A stretch of DNA of 64,000 nt, from the NCBI GenBank assembly GCA_032191485.1, contig JAVDOI010000003.1:21559373-21623372 (forward strand), in the 5' to 3' direction. The position numbers were made by a program, and so were the translations under genes. Positions within the stretch are counted from its first letter, which is position 1. Each line of letters starts with the position of its first letter. Under the pieces are notes generated by a model. The model searched no databases, was not told the DNA's origin, and saw nothing but the letters and a program-made list of their open reading frames with translations. This document shows, one piece after another, positions 21,134 to 34,120 of the stretch. Source of the DNA: Leptoclinus maculatus (lineage: Eukaryota > Chordata > Actinopteri > Perciformes > Stichaeidae).

Positions 21134-24028
21134 CTAAAGGGGATTCTTTCCTGTGTGAGTTTTCATGTGTACCTTTAGACTTCTGTAGTACCTAACTATT
21201 TTATCACAAACTGAGCAGCTGAAAGGTTTCTCTCCTGTGTGGATTCTCATGTGTTTCTGTAAATTTGAACACTGGTGAAAAGATTTCTTGCAAACTGAGC
21301 AGCTGTAAGGTTTCTCTCCTGTGTGGATTCTCATGTGTTTCTTCACTTCATAACTTCTAGTGAAACCTTTCTCACATACTGAGCAGCTGAAAGGTTTCTC
21401 TCCTGTGTGGATTCTCATGTGTGTCTTCAGATTTCCACTTGTAGCGAAACATTTCTCACAAAATGAGCAGCTGAAAGGTTTCTCTCCTGTGTGGATTCTT
21501 ATGTGTCTCTTCAGATCTCCACTTATAGCGAAACATTTCTCACATACTGAGCAGCTGAAAGGTTTCTCTCCTGTGTGGATTCTTATGTGTCTCTTCAGAT
21601 TTCCTCTGGTGCCAAATGTTTTCTCACACTCAGAGCATCTAAATAGTTTGTTACCAGCGCTACATCTTGAATCACTGACAAGGACTTCATCAGGTTTCAA
21701 AGAGTTTAAACCTGACTGAGGTTCTCTGGTCTCCTTCCAATCATTACTGTCATCAGTGTCAGAAGACTCTCCAGTCTTGTCATCAGTATCTGGTTCTGGA
21801 TATCCATCTGGATCTAAGTTCCTGTCTGGTTCTGGTCCTCCACAGTCCTCTCCATCAGCTTCTGTTTCCATCTGTTCAGTTTGTCTTTGATGAAGCTGTG
21901 AGGACTGAGCCTCCTCTTCATCATCTTCAGTCTTCACAGGAGTGAATGAGAACTTGACATCAGCCTCCTCCAGCCCTTGAAGCTGCTCTCCCTCCTGACT
22001 GGTGCAGAGTTCCTCCGGTTCTTCTTTAATGTGTGGGGGTTCTGGGTCCTCCTGTTCCTCTTTAATGTGTGGGTGCTCTGGGTCTTCCTGGTCCAGACTG
22101 GAGCTCCACTCCTGCTGCTCAGGGGGAACCTCTTCTTTAACCACCAACAGCTGCTGGACATCTGCAGGAAAACAGTAAACACACACAGAGACGTTACAAA
22201 GAAATATTAGTATTGAGCAAATAGTCTCCTGTACATACACTTTTTGTTCCTGCCATCATTCCCTCTTACACTCCCTGTGCACAGTTACCAAACAGACATG
22301 CCGACACAAATTGTAAAGACACAACACACCAGCAGCAATGAGGTCATCAATAGTTTACATGGCATAAAAGGTGTGGCACTACCCAACATTGTTAAGAAGT
22401 ATTCAAAGAACCTGCATCCTCTATAAAGTCCGGCTGAGATTTGATCACGTGGGCAGTTATAGTTGACTAATGTACGTAAACCTGCCACCGTAGAAACAGT
22501 GGATAGAACCTTCAGAAGCAGCCACAATGTAACCATGGACGTGCATCATCGGTGCGCTCCGTTTCTGAACCAATAGCTGATCCTTCTTGGTAGTCAGACG
22601 TAGAGAACATCCATGTAAAGACGAAGAAACTGAAATGTGACAATAACAATCTGAACGAATAAACTTTGTCTAGACTGCCCTCAGGAACCTATAGGTCAAG
22701 GTAGAACCACCCCCCCCCCCTCCTCCTACACACAAACACAAAGTTATTGTATCATTTTACAAATAAAAAAATCTTCTACATTATACAAAAGCACATTTTT
22801 CTATAATAACTTTTGTAGTATAACCAGGAGGAAGCCATTGGTGTAGGAAATAATTTTGGTCATGCTACACTTTGTAACAGTGAAGTTATTGAATATTTAT
22901 CACATTAAAAATTAGCCAAAATTATGCAGAAGCATTTTTTTTTCTAAAATAAGCATAGTAGTATAACCAAGAAGAGACTATTGATGTATGAAATGTATTT
23001 GGTTACAGTTCACTGCACGACAATGAAGCTATTGAATATTTTTGCAGTATGTCTTTTCAGCATTGATCTTTGTAGACTCGTCTCATGAGGATGTAGCTCC
23101 TTGTCCACCCTACTACGGTCACAGAGGGGCATTGTTTGTGTTTTAACAATGTTTCGCTAAAGAGTTATTGATACGGAAAACCTGAATCTTTGAATACCTT
23201 TCCAACTTTGCCGAACTTTTAAAGACAATCAATTATTATGTTGAATTACCACCCGGCCCTAACATAACCTGTTGGTGCATTTGGGTATCGTTGCAGCTGA
23301 GCGGCTGATTAGGCTCAGCAGACGAGAGGTTAATGTCATGTTGCCTTAGTGGTATCAGAGTAGTACACAAGTACATCACAAGTATATCAGCACAGCATCA
23401 GACCTGATACACGAATACTGGTACCGGTGCATCCCTGCATTAGAACACAAGTAAATCTGAGCTATCAATGTGGTCTGATGTGATGAAATGTTCATACACA
23501 ATATATGGAACTAAAGACATTACTATGTATTATATTATCTGGTTCCAGAGTATCAATGGAACCAGATAATATAATAATGTAATCAACTCTTAAGTGACCA
23601 TGAACATATGAACCGCTTTAGAATTCAACAAGCTGCAAAATCCACGTGGTGTCATCAAAGAGAACAAACTTGTGCTTTAAGTTTAAATGTGTTCTGTCAT
23701 CTAGAAGCTGAGAGAACAGATCAGAAGAAGAAGAAGATTCATTGCAACAGAGTCTCACTCCAAACTACATAGAAAGTTATCAGCCGGAGCATGAACAGTG
23801 TTTGAGAACTGAGAGAAGAAATAAAGTGAACCCACGTGCTCTTTGTATCCGGACTTCAGGGTTGAAAACAACGTCCAGTAGTTTCTGTTGTCGCTCGTTC
23901 TGCTCTTTTAAACGAGAACGTTCCTCCTCGTACTCTGCTATCGTTCTTTCAAACAGACCAAATATCTCTTCAGCAGCCGCAGTTAGTCGCTGGTTGACTA
24001 AACATCTCAGCATTTGGACTTTAGACAT
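21134..24028 (-). CDS. ZNF-4 (class c), C2H2 zinc-finger protein, 6 fingers
   Basis: Exon 1 is 24028..23836 (full-length MSKVQ exon, donor GCAC|GTGGGT). Exon 2 is 22161..21134, acceptor tttcctgcag, first codons (C)AT GTC CAG CAG. Total 406 codons. Only two acidic 12-mers are present, then the Asp/Glu-rich linker and six fingers (residues about 240-400): TRGN, ISGD, TSGN, RSYE, QCSN and YYRS. In the last finger the conserved Phe of the core is Val (SVCDKIVRYYRS), which may weaken folding; ZNF-7's equivalent keeps Phe. The intron lacks the TTAA insertion and has extra sequence at about 23,212..23,512. Expected nuclear DNA-binding role; targets unknown. Confidence 0.85.
22858..23003. repeat. Diverged local duplication in class c intron
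   Basis: About 125 bp here (..agtataaccaagaagagact..) imperfectly repeat the preceding agtataaccaggaggaagcc segment and are absent from class a introns. The ZNF-7 intron has the same duplication near 45,390..45,530. Confidence 0.5.
23212..23512. other. Class c-specific intron segment
   Basis: About 300 bp between actttg and gaactaaagacattac that class a introns lack. No target duplication is evident, so it may be either an insertion in class c or a deletion in class a. It is repeated in ZNF-7 (about 45,735..46,035). Confidence 0.55.
23528..23576. repeat. Intronic hairpin (19-bp stem), ZNF-4 copy
   Basis: TATTATATTATCTGGTTCC at 23528..23546 pairs perfectly with 23558..23576 (11-nt loop). It lies just left of the empty TTAA target (ctcTTAAgtgacc, about 23,590). 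Confidence 0.88.
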
Positions 24029-24442
24029 CTTCACTAAACTACAGAAACCTTTCCTCCAGACAAACTCCGTTGAAAACGGTTTGCTCACTCTGACCTGCTA
24101 CTAGGTTACGTTCGGGTCCATATACTTCCTGCTAGCATGCTAACTTAATTAGCTCCGTAGGACACCAGGAAACAATCCACCAGCGACAGAAACTTTTCCT
24201 CCAAACAAACTCCGTTAAAAACACCGTTTACTCTCATTAAACTCTGACTAGCGCTGTGTTGATAACTTCCGTCCCCGTCGGTCCGTTTACAGCTAGCAAT
24301 GCTAAGCTAACTTCAATAGCTTTGTAGTCTACCGGGAGATGAGTCTTCTTCTTCTTCTTCTGTGGTTTTTTAACGGCAGCTTGCATCCTTTTTGTTGCAT
24401 TACTGCCATCTTGAGATGAGTCTTCTGCTGCTGCTGCTGCTT

Positions 24443-24565
24443 TTCTTCTTCTTCTTCTTCTTCTTCTTCTTCTTCTTCTTCTTCTTCTTCTTCTTCTTCT
24501 TCTTCTTCTTCTTCTTCTTCTTCTTCTTCTTCTTCTTCTTCTTCTTCTTCTTCTTCTTCTTCTTT
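24443..24565 (-). repeat. Expanded (TTC)n, about 120 bp, from a LINE (GAA)n tail
   Basis: About 40 uninterrupted TTC units. It abuts the LINE 3' UTR (ttcagtttaatgacggcc, CCGCCACCTAGTGG) on its right, as in the other units, where the tract is only 25-35 bp. LINE 3' UTR, GATA-tailed LINE relic and unassigned spacer follow to 26,010. Confidence 0.9.
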
Positions 24566-26009
24566 CAGTTTAATGACGGCCTACAAACCAACGTTTAAGG
24601 TACATGCCGCCACCTAGTGGACGGGAGTGTGTAACATCATGACTTTATGACAGTTATAATTTAAACACAATAATAACGTTATTTATAAATTAAATAAAAT
24701 CGAAAATAATAAAAACTTCATACAAAAGTTATATTCTGGGTATTAAACCCGTTCCATTCAAAACATCAAATAGATAGATAGATACTTTATTAATCAAGGG
24801 GAAATGTGTTCGCTACAGCAGCATTATGATACAGGTAAGCAATCAAAGTAACAGAGTAAAAAATAATGAATATTGAGTATACAAATGTACAATATATACA
24901 ATAAAATAGAATAATATTAAATTAACTAACTAAACAATAGTGCAAAGATTTAACCAAACAACAGTGTAACGGTGTTATAGTCGTGTGATTGATTTTGCCA
25001 GAGGTGATTTATTATAAAGTCTTATTGCAAGATAGTTGATAGTAGATAGTTGTTTCATCTGCTAACTGGCTAATGATTAGCGGTTTCTAAATACGGTTGT
25101 TAGCTGTGTAAATGATAGACTGTATATTGTTAGCAGAAGAAAATATAAATTAATCGTGCAAATACGTCTCTCTACCATTCTGCTCTCAAAGCATATTTAA
25201 ACGTTTAAAAGTATTACAATCAATAATCTCTCTCTGGGAAAAAACGGTTCGCTCCAAGCATTGAATCTGTAGCACCAGAATCTAATGTAGCTGTAGTATG
25301 AATGCCATTAATTTCACAGGCTGGGTTTCAAGGCTTGAGCGGTCCTTCTGCGCTGAAAAGACATGTTTTTGAGCCCACACTCGGAAAAAAGAATCACTAT
25401 GGAAATCAAGTAATCTACTTTTTTTAACTGCCTGGATTAAGCCACAAAATGGCGCTATCAGTCTTTAAAAAAAGATCATTCTCCTTCAGCATCTACCAAA
25501 ATATGTTTTATTGGTCAAACACTCTCTGGCTAGATTTCTAAAATTCTTGTAAAAATTGGTTTGATCTATGTAAAGAAAAACATCACTTAAAGCCTTTCTG
25601 TTCAGATAACTCTGTCAAGTGTCATCACAGATCTCACAAAACTTCCCACAATCCTCAGCTCTTGGGGCATCAAAAAGAGGGTTTATCTGGTTTGTTACAA
25701 AGAGTTGTTACAACTGGGGCAAGCCGAGACGAACAGGACCACATCCAGTGGTGTCCGTAAACTGTAAGTCACCTTAAGTGACATAAGTAGGGATAATATT
25801 TGATAGTAAAATGTGTTTGTAACGTAGTAGTTTGGTTGTCTGTTAACTTAACGTATAGTATTTGGTTCCTAGAGTATAGCTAGGAAAGACAACAACAAAC
25901 TCATGCATCCAGTCACAAGGTGCTACTAAGAGGTTCCCTACTGTACACAAAGCACATGGACCAGAAGACCAGTGGGAGGTTTTAGCATTTCACACACACA
26001 ACTCACCAA

Positions 26010-26583
26010 ACATTAAACTTGCTATAGGGCTGAAGATGAGTCTGAGCAAATCAACACCTTTTCCTGTCTAGTTATTTCCACCCATCATAGTAAAACCAGC
26101 ACTGCCATTATCTCCACTGTGTAAACCCCAAAATTAGTGGATGTTCTTCTGTTGATTCCTCTTCCTTTAGCTGGTGTTGTCGCCCCATATCCTGTCACTC
26201 CTGTCTCAGGTTTCTTAGGACCATCCGAGTAAAATCACGATACTCTTTCATTACATAATTTTCAAATGCACTTACCAAATCAACTTCAACTTTTTCTTTC
26301 CTTTTTCGACCTCTAACAAATACCAGTCTATGTCAGGCCACACAAGCGTCCATGGAGCCACCACCGGGTAAACTACCGAGGGGCTTAGCCTCCGATCAAA
26401 CACTTCAGATTCTCTTGCAATGTCATTGTCTACCCGACAAAAGTGATCCCTCTGACTCCTCCCACTCTCCCAGACCACCTGCAACGCTCCTTTTGCAGGG
26501 TGAGAATCATTGTGTCCCTGTAAATTAGCCCAGTAGATTGCCATCAGTTGCTTTCTCCTTAAATCCAGCAGCGTGTCTCCCAT
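26010..26583 (-). mobile_element. I-clade LINE connector/RNase H fragment, full form
   Basis: Matches 5100..5672, including the 186-bp segment missing elsewhere. The minus-strand ORF 26583..26272 (103 codons) is the same connector. An LTR-like copy follows at about 26,585..26,800 and the ZNF-5 3' flank to 27,612. Confidence 0.65.
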
Positions 26584-27612
26584 TTCTTACCTACAAAATA
26601 AAAGCCCTCAAATTTAAAAGAATTATTGAAATTGAATTAATTCCTGCAGTCTAAAAAATGATTCCCATCTTAAGTTACCTTCCATCTTTTCCATATGTAA
26701 TGGGTGTGGGTTGGACATGGAAAAAGACAACTCAATGGATTGTTTTCCAACATTTATTTACTTCTGCAGAAGACAAAATTCAACCCATTAACTGCATTCT
26801 GATCTGTTTCTGCACCTCTGCTCCCTCAGCAATAAGTAAAATGAGAATGTGTGATTTCATTCTTGTTTTTCTTACATTTAGATACATTCTTTTGATATTA
26901 CAGTATGTACTAAGCTCAGGATGCACATTACTAGAAAAGGGATATTAAAATTACCAGGAAAATATCTCACCTAAATCATAACAACACATTTCCTCAAAAC
27001 CATTCAAAACAATATATACAAGAGGAAAAACAGGGACACCTGGTGGGTAAAGTTAAAAGGTGTGTGGGACTGGGTGACTAAACACAGAAAACTGAAATTA
27101 TAACAGTACACAAAGGAAAACACATACTTGCAGAAGTCAATGCATGAACACATTAATTGCCTTCTGGTATTTTTCTAAAGTTCTGGATCTAAACATGCAA
27201 AATAACTTTACACAAGAAGATGTTTACATCAGCAAATCAGCAAAACTTTTATTTTAACGGTTAAAGGTGGGTAACGTTATGATATTAACAGTAAGCAACG
27301 TGTCTTAAATGTTACACCCTTCCAATAAAGCACCTTTACGTGGTTTAGGGCCGTGTGTGTGACCCTGTGACCCTGGGAGCTGTGTTCTCAGACCAAGAAT
27401 TCACTGACAATCTGCCAGAAAAGAGTTGTGGAAGCTGGCCCGAAAAATGGGAAACCGGGGCCCCTTTCTGGAGCCAGACCTGGGAGTGGAGCTTGCTGGT
27501 GAGGGTCTGGTTTCCGGGACATGAGACATATGGTTCGACCAGGAACAACTCAAAAAATCTACATTGATCTACTGCTCGGAAGGATATGCGGAGGGGTGAT
27601 TGGGTAAAAGGG

Positions 27613-30600
27613 CTAAAGGGGATTCTTTCCTGTGTGGATTCTCATGTGTCTCTTCAGAGCTCCACTTCTCACAAAACATTTCTCACATACTGAGCAGCTG
27701 AAAGGTTTCTCTCCTGTGTGGATTCTCATGTGTGTCTTCAGATCTCCATTTGTAGCAAAACATTTCTCACATACTGAGCAGCTGAAAGGTTTCTCTCCTG
27801 TGTGGCTTCTCATGTGTGTCTTCAGATGTCCATTTGTAGCGAAACATTTCTCACATACTGAGCAGCTGAAAGGTTTCTCTCCTGTGTGGATTCTCATGTG
27901 TGTCTTCAGATCTCCATTTGTAGCGAAACATTTCTCACATACTGAGCAGCTGAAAGTTTTCTCTCCTGTGTGGATTCTTATGTGTGTCTTTAAATTTGAA
28001 CGACAGTTAAAACATTTCTCACATACTGAGCAGCTGAAAGGTTTCTCTCCTGTGTGGCTTCTCATGTGTGTCTTCAGATGTCCATTTGTAGCGAAACATT
28101 TCTCACATACTGAGCAGCTGAAAGGTTTCTCTCCTGTGTGGATTCTCATGTGTGTCTTCAGATCTCCATTTGTAGCGAAACATTTCTCACATACTGAGCA
28201 GCTGAAAGTTTTCTCTCCTGTGTGGATTCTTATGTGTGTCTTTAAATTTGAACGACAGTTAAAACATTTCTCACATACTGAGCAGCTGAAAGGTTTCTCT
28301 CCTGTGTGGATTCTCATGTGTGTCTTCAGATCTCCACTTGTAGCGAAACATTTCTCACATTCTGAGCAGCTGAAAGGTTTCTCTCCTGTGTGGATTCTCA
28401 TGTGTCTCTTCAGATGTCCACTTGTAGAGAAACATTTCTCACATACTGAGCAGCTGAAAGGTTTCTCTCCTGTGTGGCTTCTCATGTGTCTCTTCAGATG
28501 TCCACTTATAGCAAAACATTTCTCACATACTGAGCAGCTGAAAGGTTTCTCTCCTGTGTGGATTCTTATGTGTTTCTGTAAATTTGAACGACGGTTAAAA
28601 GATTTCTTACAAACTGAGCAGCAGCAAGAATACTTTCCTGTGTGGATTCTCATGTGTCTCTTCAGATTTCCTCTGCTGCCAAATGTTTTCTCACACTCAG
28701 AGCATCTAAATAGTTTCTTACCAGCGCTACATCTTGAATCACTGACAAGGACTTCATCAGGTTTCAAAGAGTTTAAACCTGACTGAGGTTCTCTGGTCTC
28801 CTTCCAATCATTACTGTCATCAGTGTCAGAAGAGTCTCCAGTCTTGTCATCAGTATCTGGTTCTGGATATCCATCTGGATCTAAGTTCCTGTCTGGTTCT
28901 GGTCCTCCACAGTCCTCTCCATCAGCTTCTGTTTCCATCTGTTCAGTTTGTCTTTGATGAAGCTGTGAGGACTGAGCCTCCTCTTCATCATCTTCAGTCT
29001 TCACAGGAGTGAATGAGAACTTGACATCAGCCTCCTCCAGCCCTTGAAGCTGCTCTCCCTCCTGACTGGTCCAGAGTTCCTCCTGTTCTTCTTTAATGTG
29101 TGGGTGCTCTGGGTCCTCCTGTTCCTCTTTAATGTGTGGAGGCTCTGGGTCCTCCTGTTCCTCTTTAATGTGTGGGGGCTCTGGGTCCACCTGTTCCTCT
29201 TTAATGTGTGGGGGCTCTGGGTCCACCTGTTCCTCTTTAATGTGTGAGGGTTCTGGGTCCTCCTGTTCCTCTTTAATGTGTGGGGGCTCTGGGTCCTCCT
29301 GGTCCAGACTGGAGCTCCACTCCTGCTGCTCAGGGGGAACCTCTTCTTTAACCACCAACAGCTGCTGGACGTCTGCAGGAAAACAGTAAACACACACAGA
29401 GACGTTACAAAGAAATATTAGTATTGAGCAAATAGTCTCCTGTATATACACTTTTATTTCCTGCCATCATTCCCTCTTACACTCCCTGTGCACAGTTACC
29501 AAACAGACATGCCGACACAAATTGTAAAGACAACGCACCAGCAGCAATGAGGTCATCAATAGTTTACATGGTAAAAAAGTGTGGCACTACCCAACATTGT
29601 TAAGAAGTATTCAAAGAACCTGCATCTTCTATAAAGTCCGGCTGAGATTTGATCATGTGGGCAGTTATAGTTGACTAATGTACGTAAACCTGCCACCGTA
29701 GAAACAGTGGATAGAACCTTCAGAAGCAGCCACAACGTAACCGTGGACGTGCATCATCGGTGCGCTCGTTTCTGAACCAATAACACTCCACCATGGTAGT
29801 CAGACGTAGAGAACATCCATGTAAAGATGAGGAAACTGAAATGTGACAACAACCATGACACAATCTGAACTAATAAACTTCTTCTAGAGACCGTCTTCAC
29901 TCTGAAAAGTGTCTCTGTATTTTCACCGTATTGCTAATATGAGTTAGCATACGAGCGCAGTTTGTCGCTAGCTTTACACTACTTTATCTAGTCAATGAAA
30001 ATATAGCAATAATGTGACATAATCTGTAGTGGAGGGGAGGGCAACCGGCAAATCAGGAAGAGGGAGATGAGGAAGTGGACCCAGAAGGCCATGGCACAGG
30101 CCCTACAGGAGGTGAAATCAGGCAGGCAGCCCAGCAGTTTGGGGTCCCTAAGTCCAGCCTGAGTTACAGAGTCAGTGGAAGGGTGTCCTCCGACTGTGTC
30201 TATGGTCTACACAAACGACTGCACCTCAGTCACCTGCACCTGGTCCACCTCCTGGCCGAAATAAACTACAACCGTAACACCGGCAAGGTCAAGAGGAACA
30301 TCACCAAGGCCAGGTTACTGACAGCTCAGGAGATGTCCGACGTCATCGTGGAGGCGGAGGACCGTGCTGCAAGGCGGGAAGCCCAAGCTCTGGCCAGAAG
30401 AGACAGAGAGCAGCAGCGGACCGGAGACACCGGCCCCGTCAGCCACTTCCTCTTCCCTGTCTGGCGGCTCTCGCCCCAGCCGCAGAAGACCAGTGTCCCT
30501 CTGGGCTGCTTCAGCCACCAGCTCCGGACTTTCCATCACCGGTCCCTCATCCCGCTCTGCCCCCTCTTGTGCCTCCCACGGTCCCCGGCTGCCCCCCAGC

Positions 30601-31473
30601 AGCACAACATCACCACCGAGCCTGCCTGCTGAGGGACACCGCCACCTTCCCCCGTCTCTTGGTCAGCGCATACCTATTTTGCATTTTAATTCACGTATAA
30701 ATCTGAATGTATTAACTATTGTGACGCATAAACATTGTTATGAGTACTGCACTGTGTGTTATGATAGTAATTGTTATATACAATATATGTGTACATAATT
30801 GTTAAATTACATACATCCAGCAGGTGGTGGTATACACTCAAATTGAAATTAAGGAGCTTTTATAGCACAATTTGGAGTTGTTGAAGCGTGATATCTTATG
30901 GTGAAGGACAGAATTACGTTCCCAGATATGTACGGTAATTTTGGCAACTCTGTAACAAGCGAATATCTCCAAAAAAACAGCAGCACCCAGTGTTTACAAC
31001 GAGGATAGAAGTTATGCCGGACTTGGACAATAGCGGCGCACGGCTAATTCACCGGCGTTAGCGTCCTTTAACTTCTCTGGTAAAGGCAAAGCTAACTTTA
31101 ATAATTAAAACGATATTTAGTTTGAAAGGTACGAAGTTAAACTTTAGTTTCACACCATTAAATCACCTGAAAACATTACACGATCATTGTTATCAATATT
31201 GTAAGTTCATTTTTATTGGAACGTTAGCTAAAAACTGTCCGGATTGGGAAACAATTCCGTTAGAAGCTGAGAGAACAGATCAGAAGAAGAAGATTCATTG
31301 CAACCGAGTCTCACTCCAAACTACATTAAAAGTTATCAGCCGGAGCATGAACAGCGTTTGAGAACTGAGAGAAGAAATAAAGTGAACCCACGTGCTCTTT
31401 GTGTCCGGACTTCCGGGTTGAAAACAGCGTCCAGTAGTTTCCATTGTCGCTCGTTCTGCTCTTTACTCTCCAT
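27613..31473 (-). CDS. ZNF-5 (class b), C2H2 zinc-finger protein, 13 fingers
   Basis: Exon 1 is 31473..31392 (shortened form beginning MESKEQNERQ, donor GCAC|GTGGGT). Exon 2 is 29372..27613. Total 613 codons, frame open. Six acidic 12-mers, a linker, then 13 fingers (residues about 251-607). The linker between fingers 1 and 2 is unusual (HTGKYSCC instead of HTGEKPF). Fingers 6-8 (CRSN, TNGD, TNGH) are repeated as fingers 9-11 by a 252-bp tandem duplication that looks base-identical, so the array grew recently. The intron has the pogo-like relic. Otherwise like ZNF-2; expected nuclear DNA-binding role. Confidence 0.8.
27805..28308 (-). repeat. 252-bp tandem duplication of a three-finger block
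   Basis: Plus-strand cttctcatgtgtgtcttcag restarts at 27806 and 28058, a period of exactly 252 bp (three 84-bp fingers). The copies appear identical by eye, including the rare aaatttgaacgacagttaaa. Confidence 0.88.
30067..30632 (+). mobile_element. Pogo/Tigger-like remnant, ZNF-5 intron
   Basis: Copy of 8728..9293 with a few substitutions (for example SLSYRV instead of SLSDRV). The same frameshift shows that it was duplicated after decay. Confidence 0.58.
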
Positions 31474-31583
31474 TAAACTCTGACTAGCGCGGTGTTGATA
31501 ACTTCCGTCTCCGTCGGTCTGTTTCCAGGTAGCATGCTAAGCTAACTGCAATAGCTTTGGAGGCTACCGGGAGATGAGATGAG

Positions 31584-31644
31584 TCTTCTTCTTCTTCTTC
31601 TTCTTCTTCTTCTTCTTCTTCTTCTTCTTCTTCTTCTTCTTCTT
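31584..31644 (-). repeat. Expanded TTC tract, LINE tail
   Basis: About 20 TTC units here versus about 4 in the equivalent tails at 10,240 and 38,930. It directly abuts the LINE 3' UTR (tgtttgaggtttattggcgg). Confidence 0.88.
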
Positions 31645-33460
31645 GTTTGAGGTTTATTGGCGGTTGGCAAACAATGAATTGGTGCATTACCGCCACCAAC
31701 TGGTATGGAGTGTGGATCAGGATGTCTAATAGGCTACTTATATAAAAATTTAAATTCAAAAGGAAAAGAAAAACAAAACAAAACAAAACAACGGGCTCAT
31801 ACTTTCTTAATAATATTAATTTATCTAAGATATTGAAATAATACTTGATAACACTCACTTTTTGAGTTCTTTTGCAGAATATCCACTATATCCAACCGTA
31901 CCTTCATCTTACCGAGGTCTCCAATCAGCTGCCCTCTTTCCTGCTCATATTTCTGACATTGTACAATTACATGTTCTATTGTTTCCTCTTGCTCACAATA
32001 GTCGCATTTTCCTGTTTCGTGTTTACCTATTTTTTTAAGCATACCGTTTAGGCCTGTATGTCCAAATCTAAGCCTTGATGTTACCGTTTCCTCTCTCCTG
32101 TTCCTTCCTGCACATCTCATTTCTCCCACTTTCCTCTGAACTCTGTAAAACCATCGCCCTTTCCTGTCTTCTTCCCATTGCTTCTGCCACCTTTCCTTCA
32201 ACCTCTGTTTAATAATACTTTTTGTTTCTGATTTACTGAAGCTGACTGCAACATTAGTACAGCTATTTTTTGTGAATATGACTGTCAGACCCATCATTTG
32301 AATTCTGTATAATGTTTGTTGTATTTCTTTAAGGATGTCTGGTCTACTGTCTGAATGGCTGTTCTGTAAGCTGGCTAATGATGAACTTGAGTCTGAACAA
32401 ATGATTGCCCTCAATGGTCTTGTGTCCTCTATCCACTGTAGTGCTAACATCTTCTTCTTCTTCTTCTACTACTTCTTCTTCTTCTTTCAGTTTATTGGCA
32501 GACTACAAACCAACGTGTAAGGTGCATACCGCCACCTAGTGGACCAGAGTGTGTAATATCATGACTTTATGACAGTTATCATTTAAACACAATAATAATG
32601 TTATTTATAAATTAAAGAAAATTATTTAAAAAGAACAATTATAATAATCTTCAAATAGAAGTTATATTGTTGATATTAAACCCGTTCCATTCATAAATTA
32701 AATGAAGCCCTTTTAAGCTGAACTTGTTTGTCCCCTATCTCTAACAGTCCTTTGATGCTCCACTCCCTTCCTAAATCTATCACTCTGCCCTTCAGTCTTT
32801 CTCTTTCCACACTGAACTTCCTCCACTCTATCAGCACACGTCTCACTGATGCACACCGTCACTCCATCTTGAGGGTTTCAACAGCACAGAACTTAACCCC
32901 AGATATTAATGAACTGGCAGCTGAAAAAAATGCCAAACATCTAGCTCTGGTGCATATGCATAAAAGAATGCAGCCTATTTCTTTTTGCACTTTCTCCAAT
33001 ATCCATTCTATCCTGTTTATTAAATGTTGACCCTCTTTGTCCCTCAACGTAGTACCAATTTTTAATTTTGGCCCTCTCTGTGATTGAGTTTGACACCCCT
33101 GCTCTAGACCTATAAGTTCCTAGCCTCTGGCAATCACCCTCTAACCATTTCTCTGCATTCCCATCATATCCTATGAAAATAAATCCCTGTGTTCCTTCAG
33201 AAAGCTAACAGTACCCTCACCTGTGCTCCCTCACCCATGCTCAGTACTCCTTTTAATGTGCATTCATGCACCCCTTTTTTGCCACATTCGGTTGATTCTT
33301 TTCCCCAAATAATACACTTGACGTCTGCTTTACTGACACTAATGTGCATATCTGTGTTTCCTTTCTTTAAAGCCCTCTTTGCCAACTCATCCACCCTCTC
33401 ATTCCCACTCATCCCTACATACGCTGGAACCCACAGGAATCTAACTGGACCTCCCTGATT
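31645..33460 (-). mobile_element. Nested LINE block upstream of ZNF-5
   Basis: Repeats the 10,250..12,070 arrangement: truncated LINE with 209-codon ORF (32450..31821), second LINE 3' end (32,452..32,850), hAT-like end (33086..33101) and RNase H C-terminal fragment (33,102..33,455). In the knuckle, CDYCEQEE replaces CDYCGQEE. Confidence 0.65.
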
Positions 33461-33499
33461 AGTTATTCTTCTGGTTGACTGGAGGACTTCATGCAGTAT

Positions 33500-33720
33500 A
33501 TTGGGCGACTGTGGTAGAGCAGGTTCGAATAAGAGGATCAGCGGTTCGATTCCCCGGCTCCGCTAGTCCATGTCAATGTGTCCTCGATGCCTACAGTTTA
33601 TGAATGTTCTATGAATGTTAGTTAGTCCTGATGGGCAGGTGGCACCTTGCATGCTAGCCCCTGCTACTAAAGCTCAACACAAGTACAGTCCATTTATCAT
33701 TTATCTTGACGGCTTTTGAA
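33500..33720 (+). repeat. tRNA-derived repeat, second copy
   Basis: Copy of 12115..12335, with B box at 33543..33553. Confidence 0.55.
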
Positions 33721-33734
33721 TGAAAAGACATTAA

Positions 33735-34120
33735 ACTTGCTATAGAGCTGAAGATGAGTCTGAGCAAATCAACACCTTTTCCTGTCTAGTTATTTCCACC
33801 CATCATAGTAAAACCAGCACTGCCATTATCTCCACTGTGTAAACCCCAAAATTAGTGGATGTTCTTCTGTTGATTCCTCTTCCTTTAGCTGGTGTTGTCG
33901 TAAACTACCGAGGGGCTTATCCTCCGATCAAACACTTCAGATTCTCTTGCAATGTCATTGTCTACCCGACCAAAGTGATCCCTGACTCCTCCCACTGTCC
34001 CAGACCACCTGCAACGCTCCTTTTGTAGGGTGAGAATCATTGTGTCCCTGTAAATTAGCCCAGTAGTTTGCCATCAGTTGCTTTCTCCTTAAATCCAGCG
34101 GCGTGTCTCCCATTTTTAAC
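33735..34120 (-). mobile_element. I-clade LINE relic, deletion form
   Basis: Copy of 12350..12735 lacking the 186-bp segment. An LTR-like copy follows (about 34,140..34,345), then the ZNF-6 3' flank to 35,167. Confidence 0.55.

Noticed and set aside
24392..24598. Plus-strand ORF of nearly pure Phe
   Set aside because: Translation of the TTC microsatellite (LINE tail).
27632..28786. Long plus-strand ORF (384 codons) antisense to ZNF-5 and similar ones over the other finger arrays
   Set aside because: It is the shadow of the repeated 84-bp finger unit, which has no stop in that antisense frame; no start context, domain or splice support.
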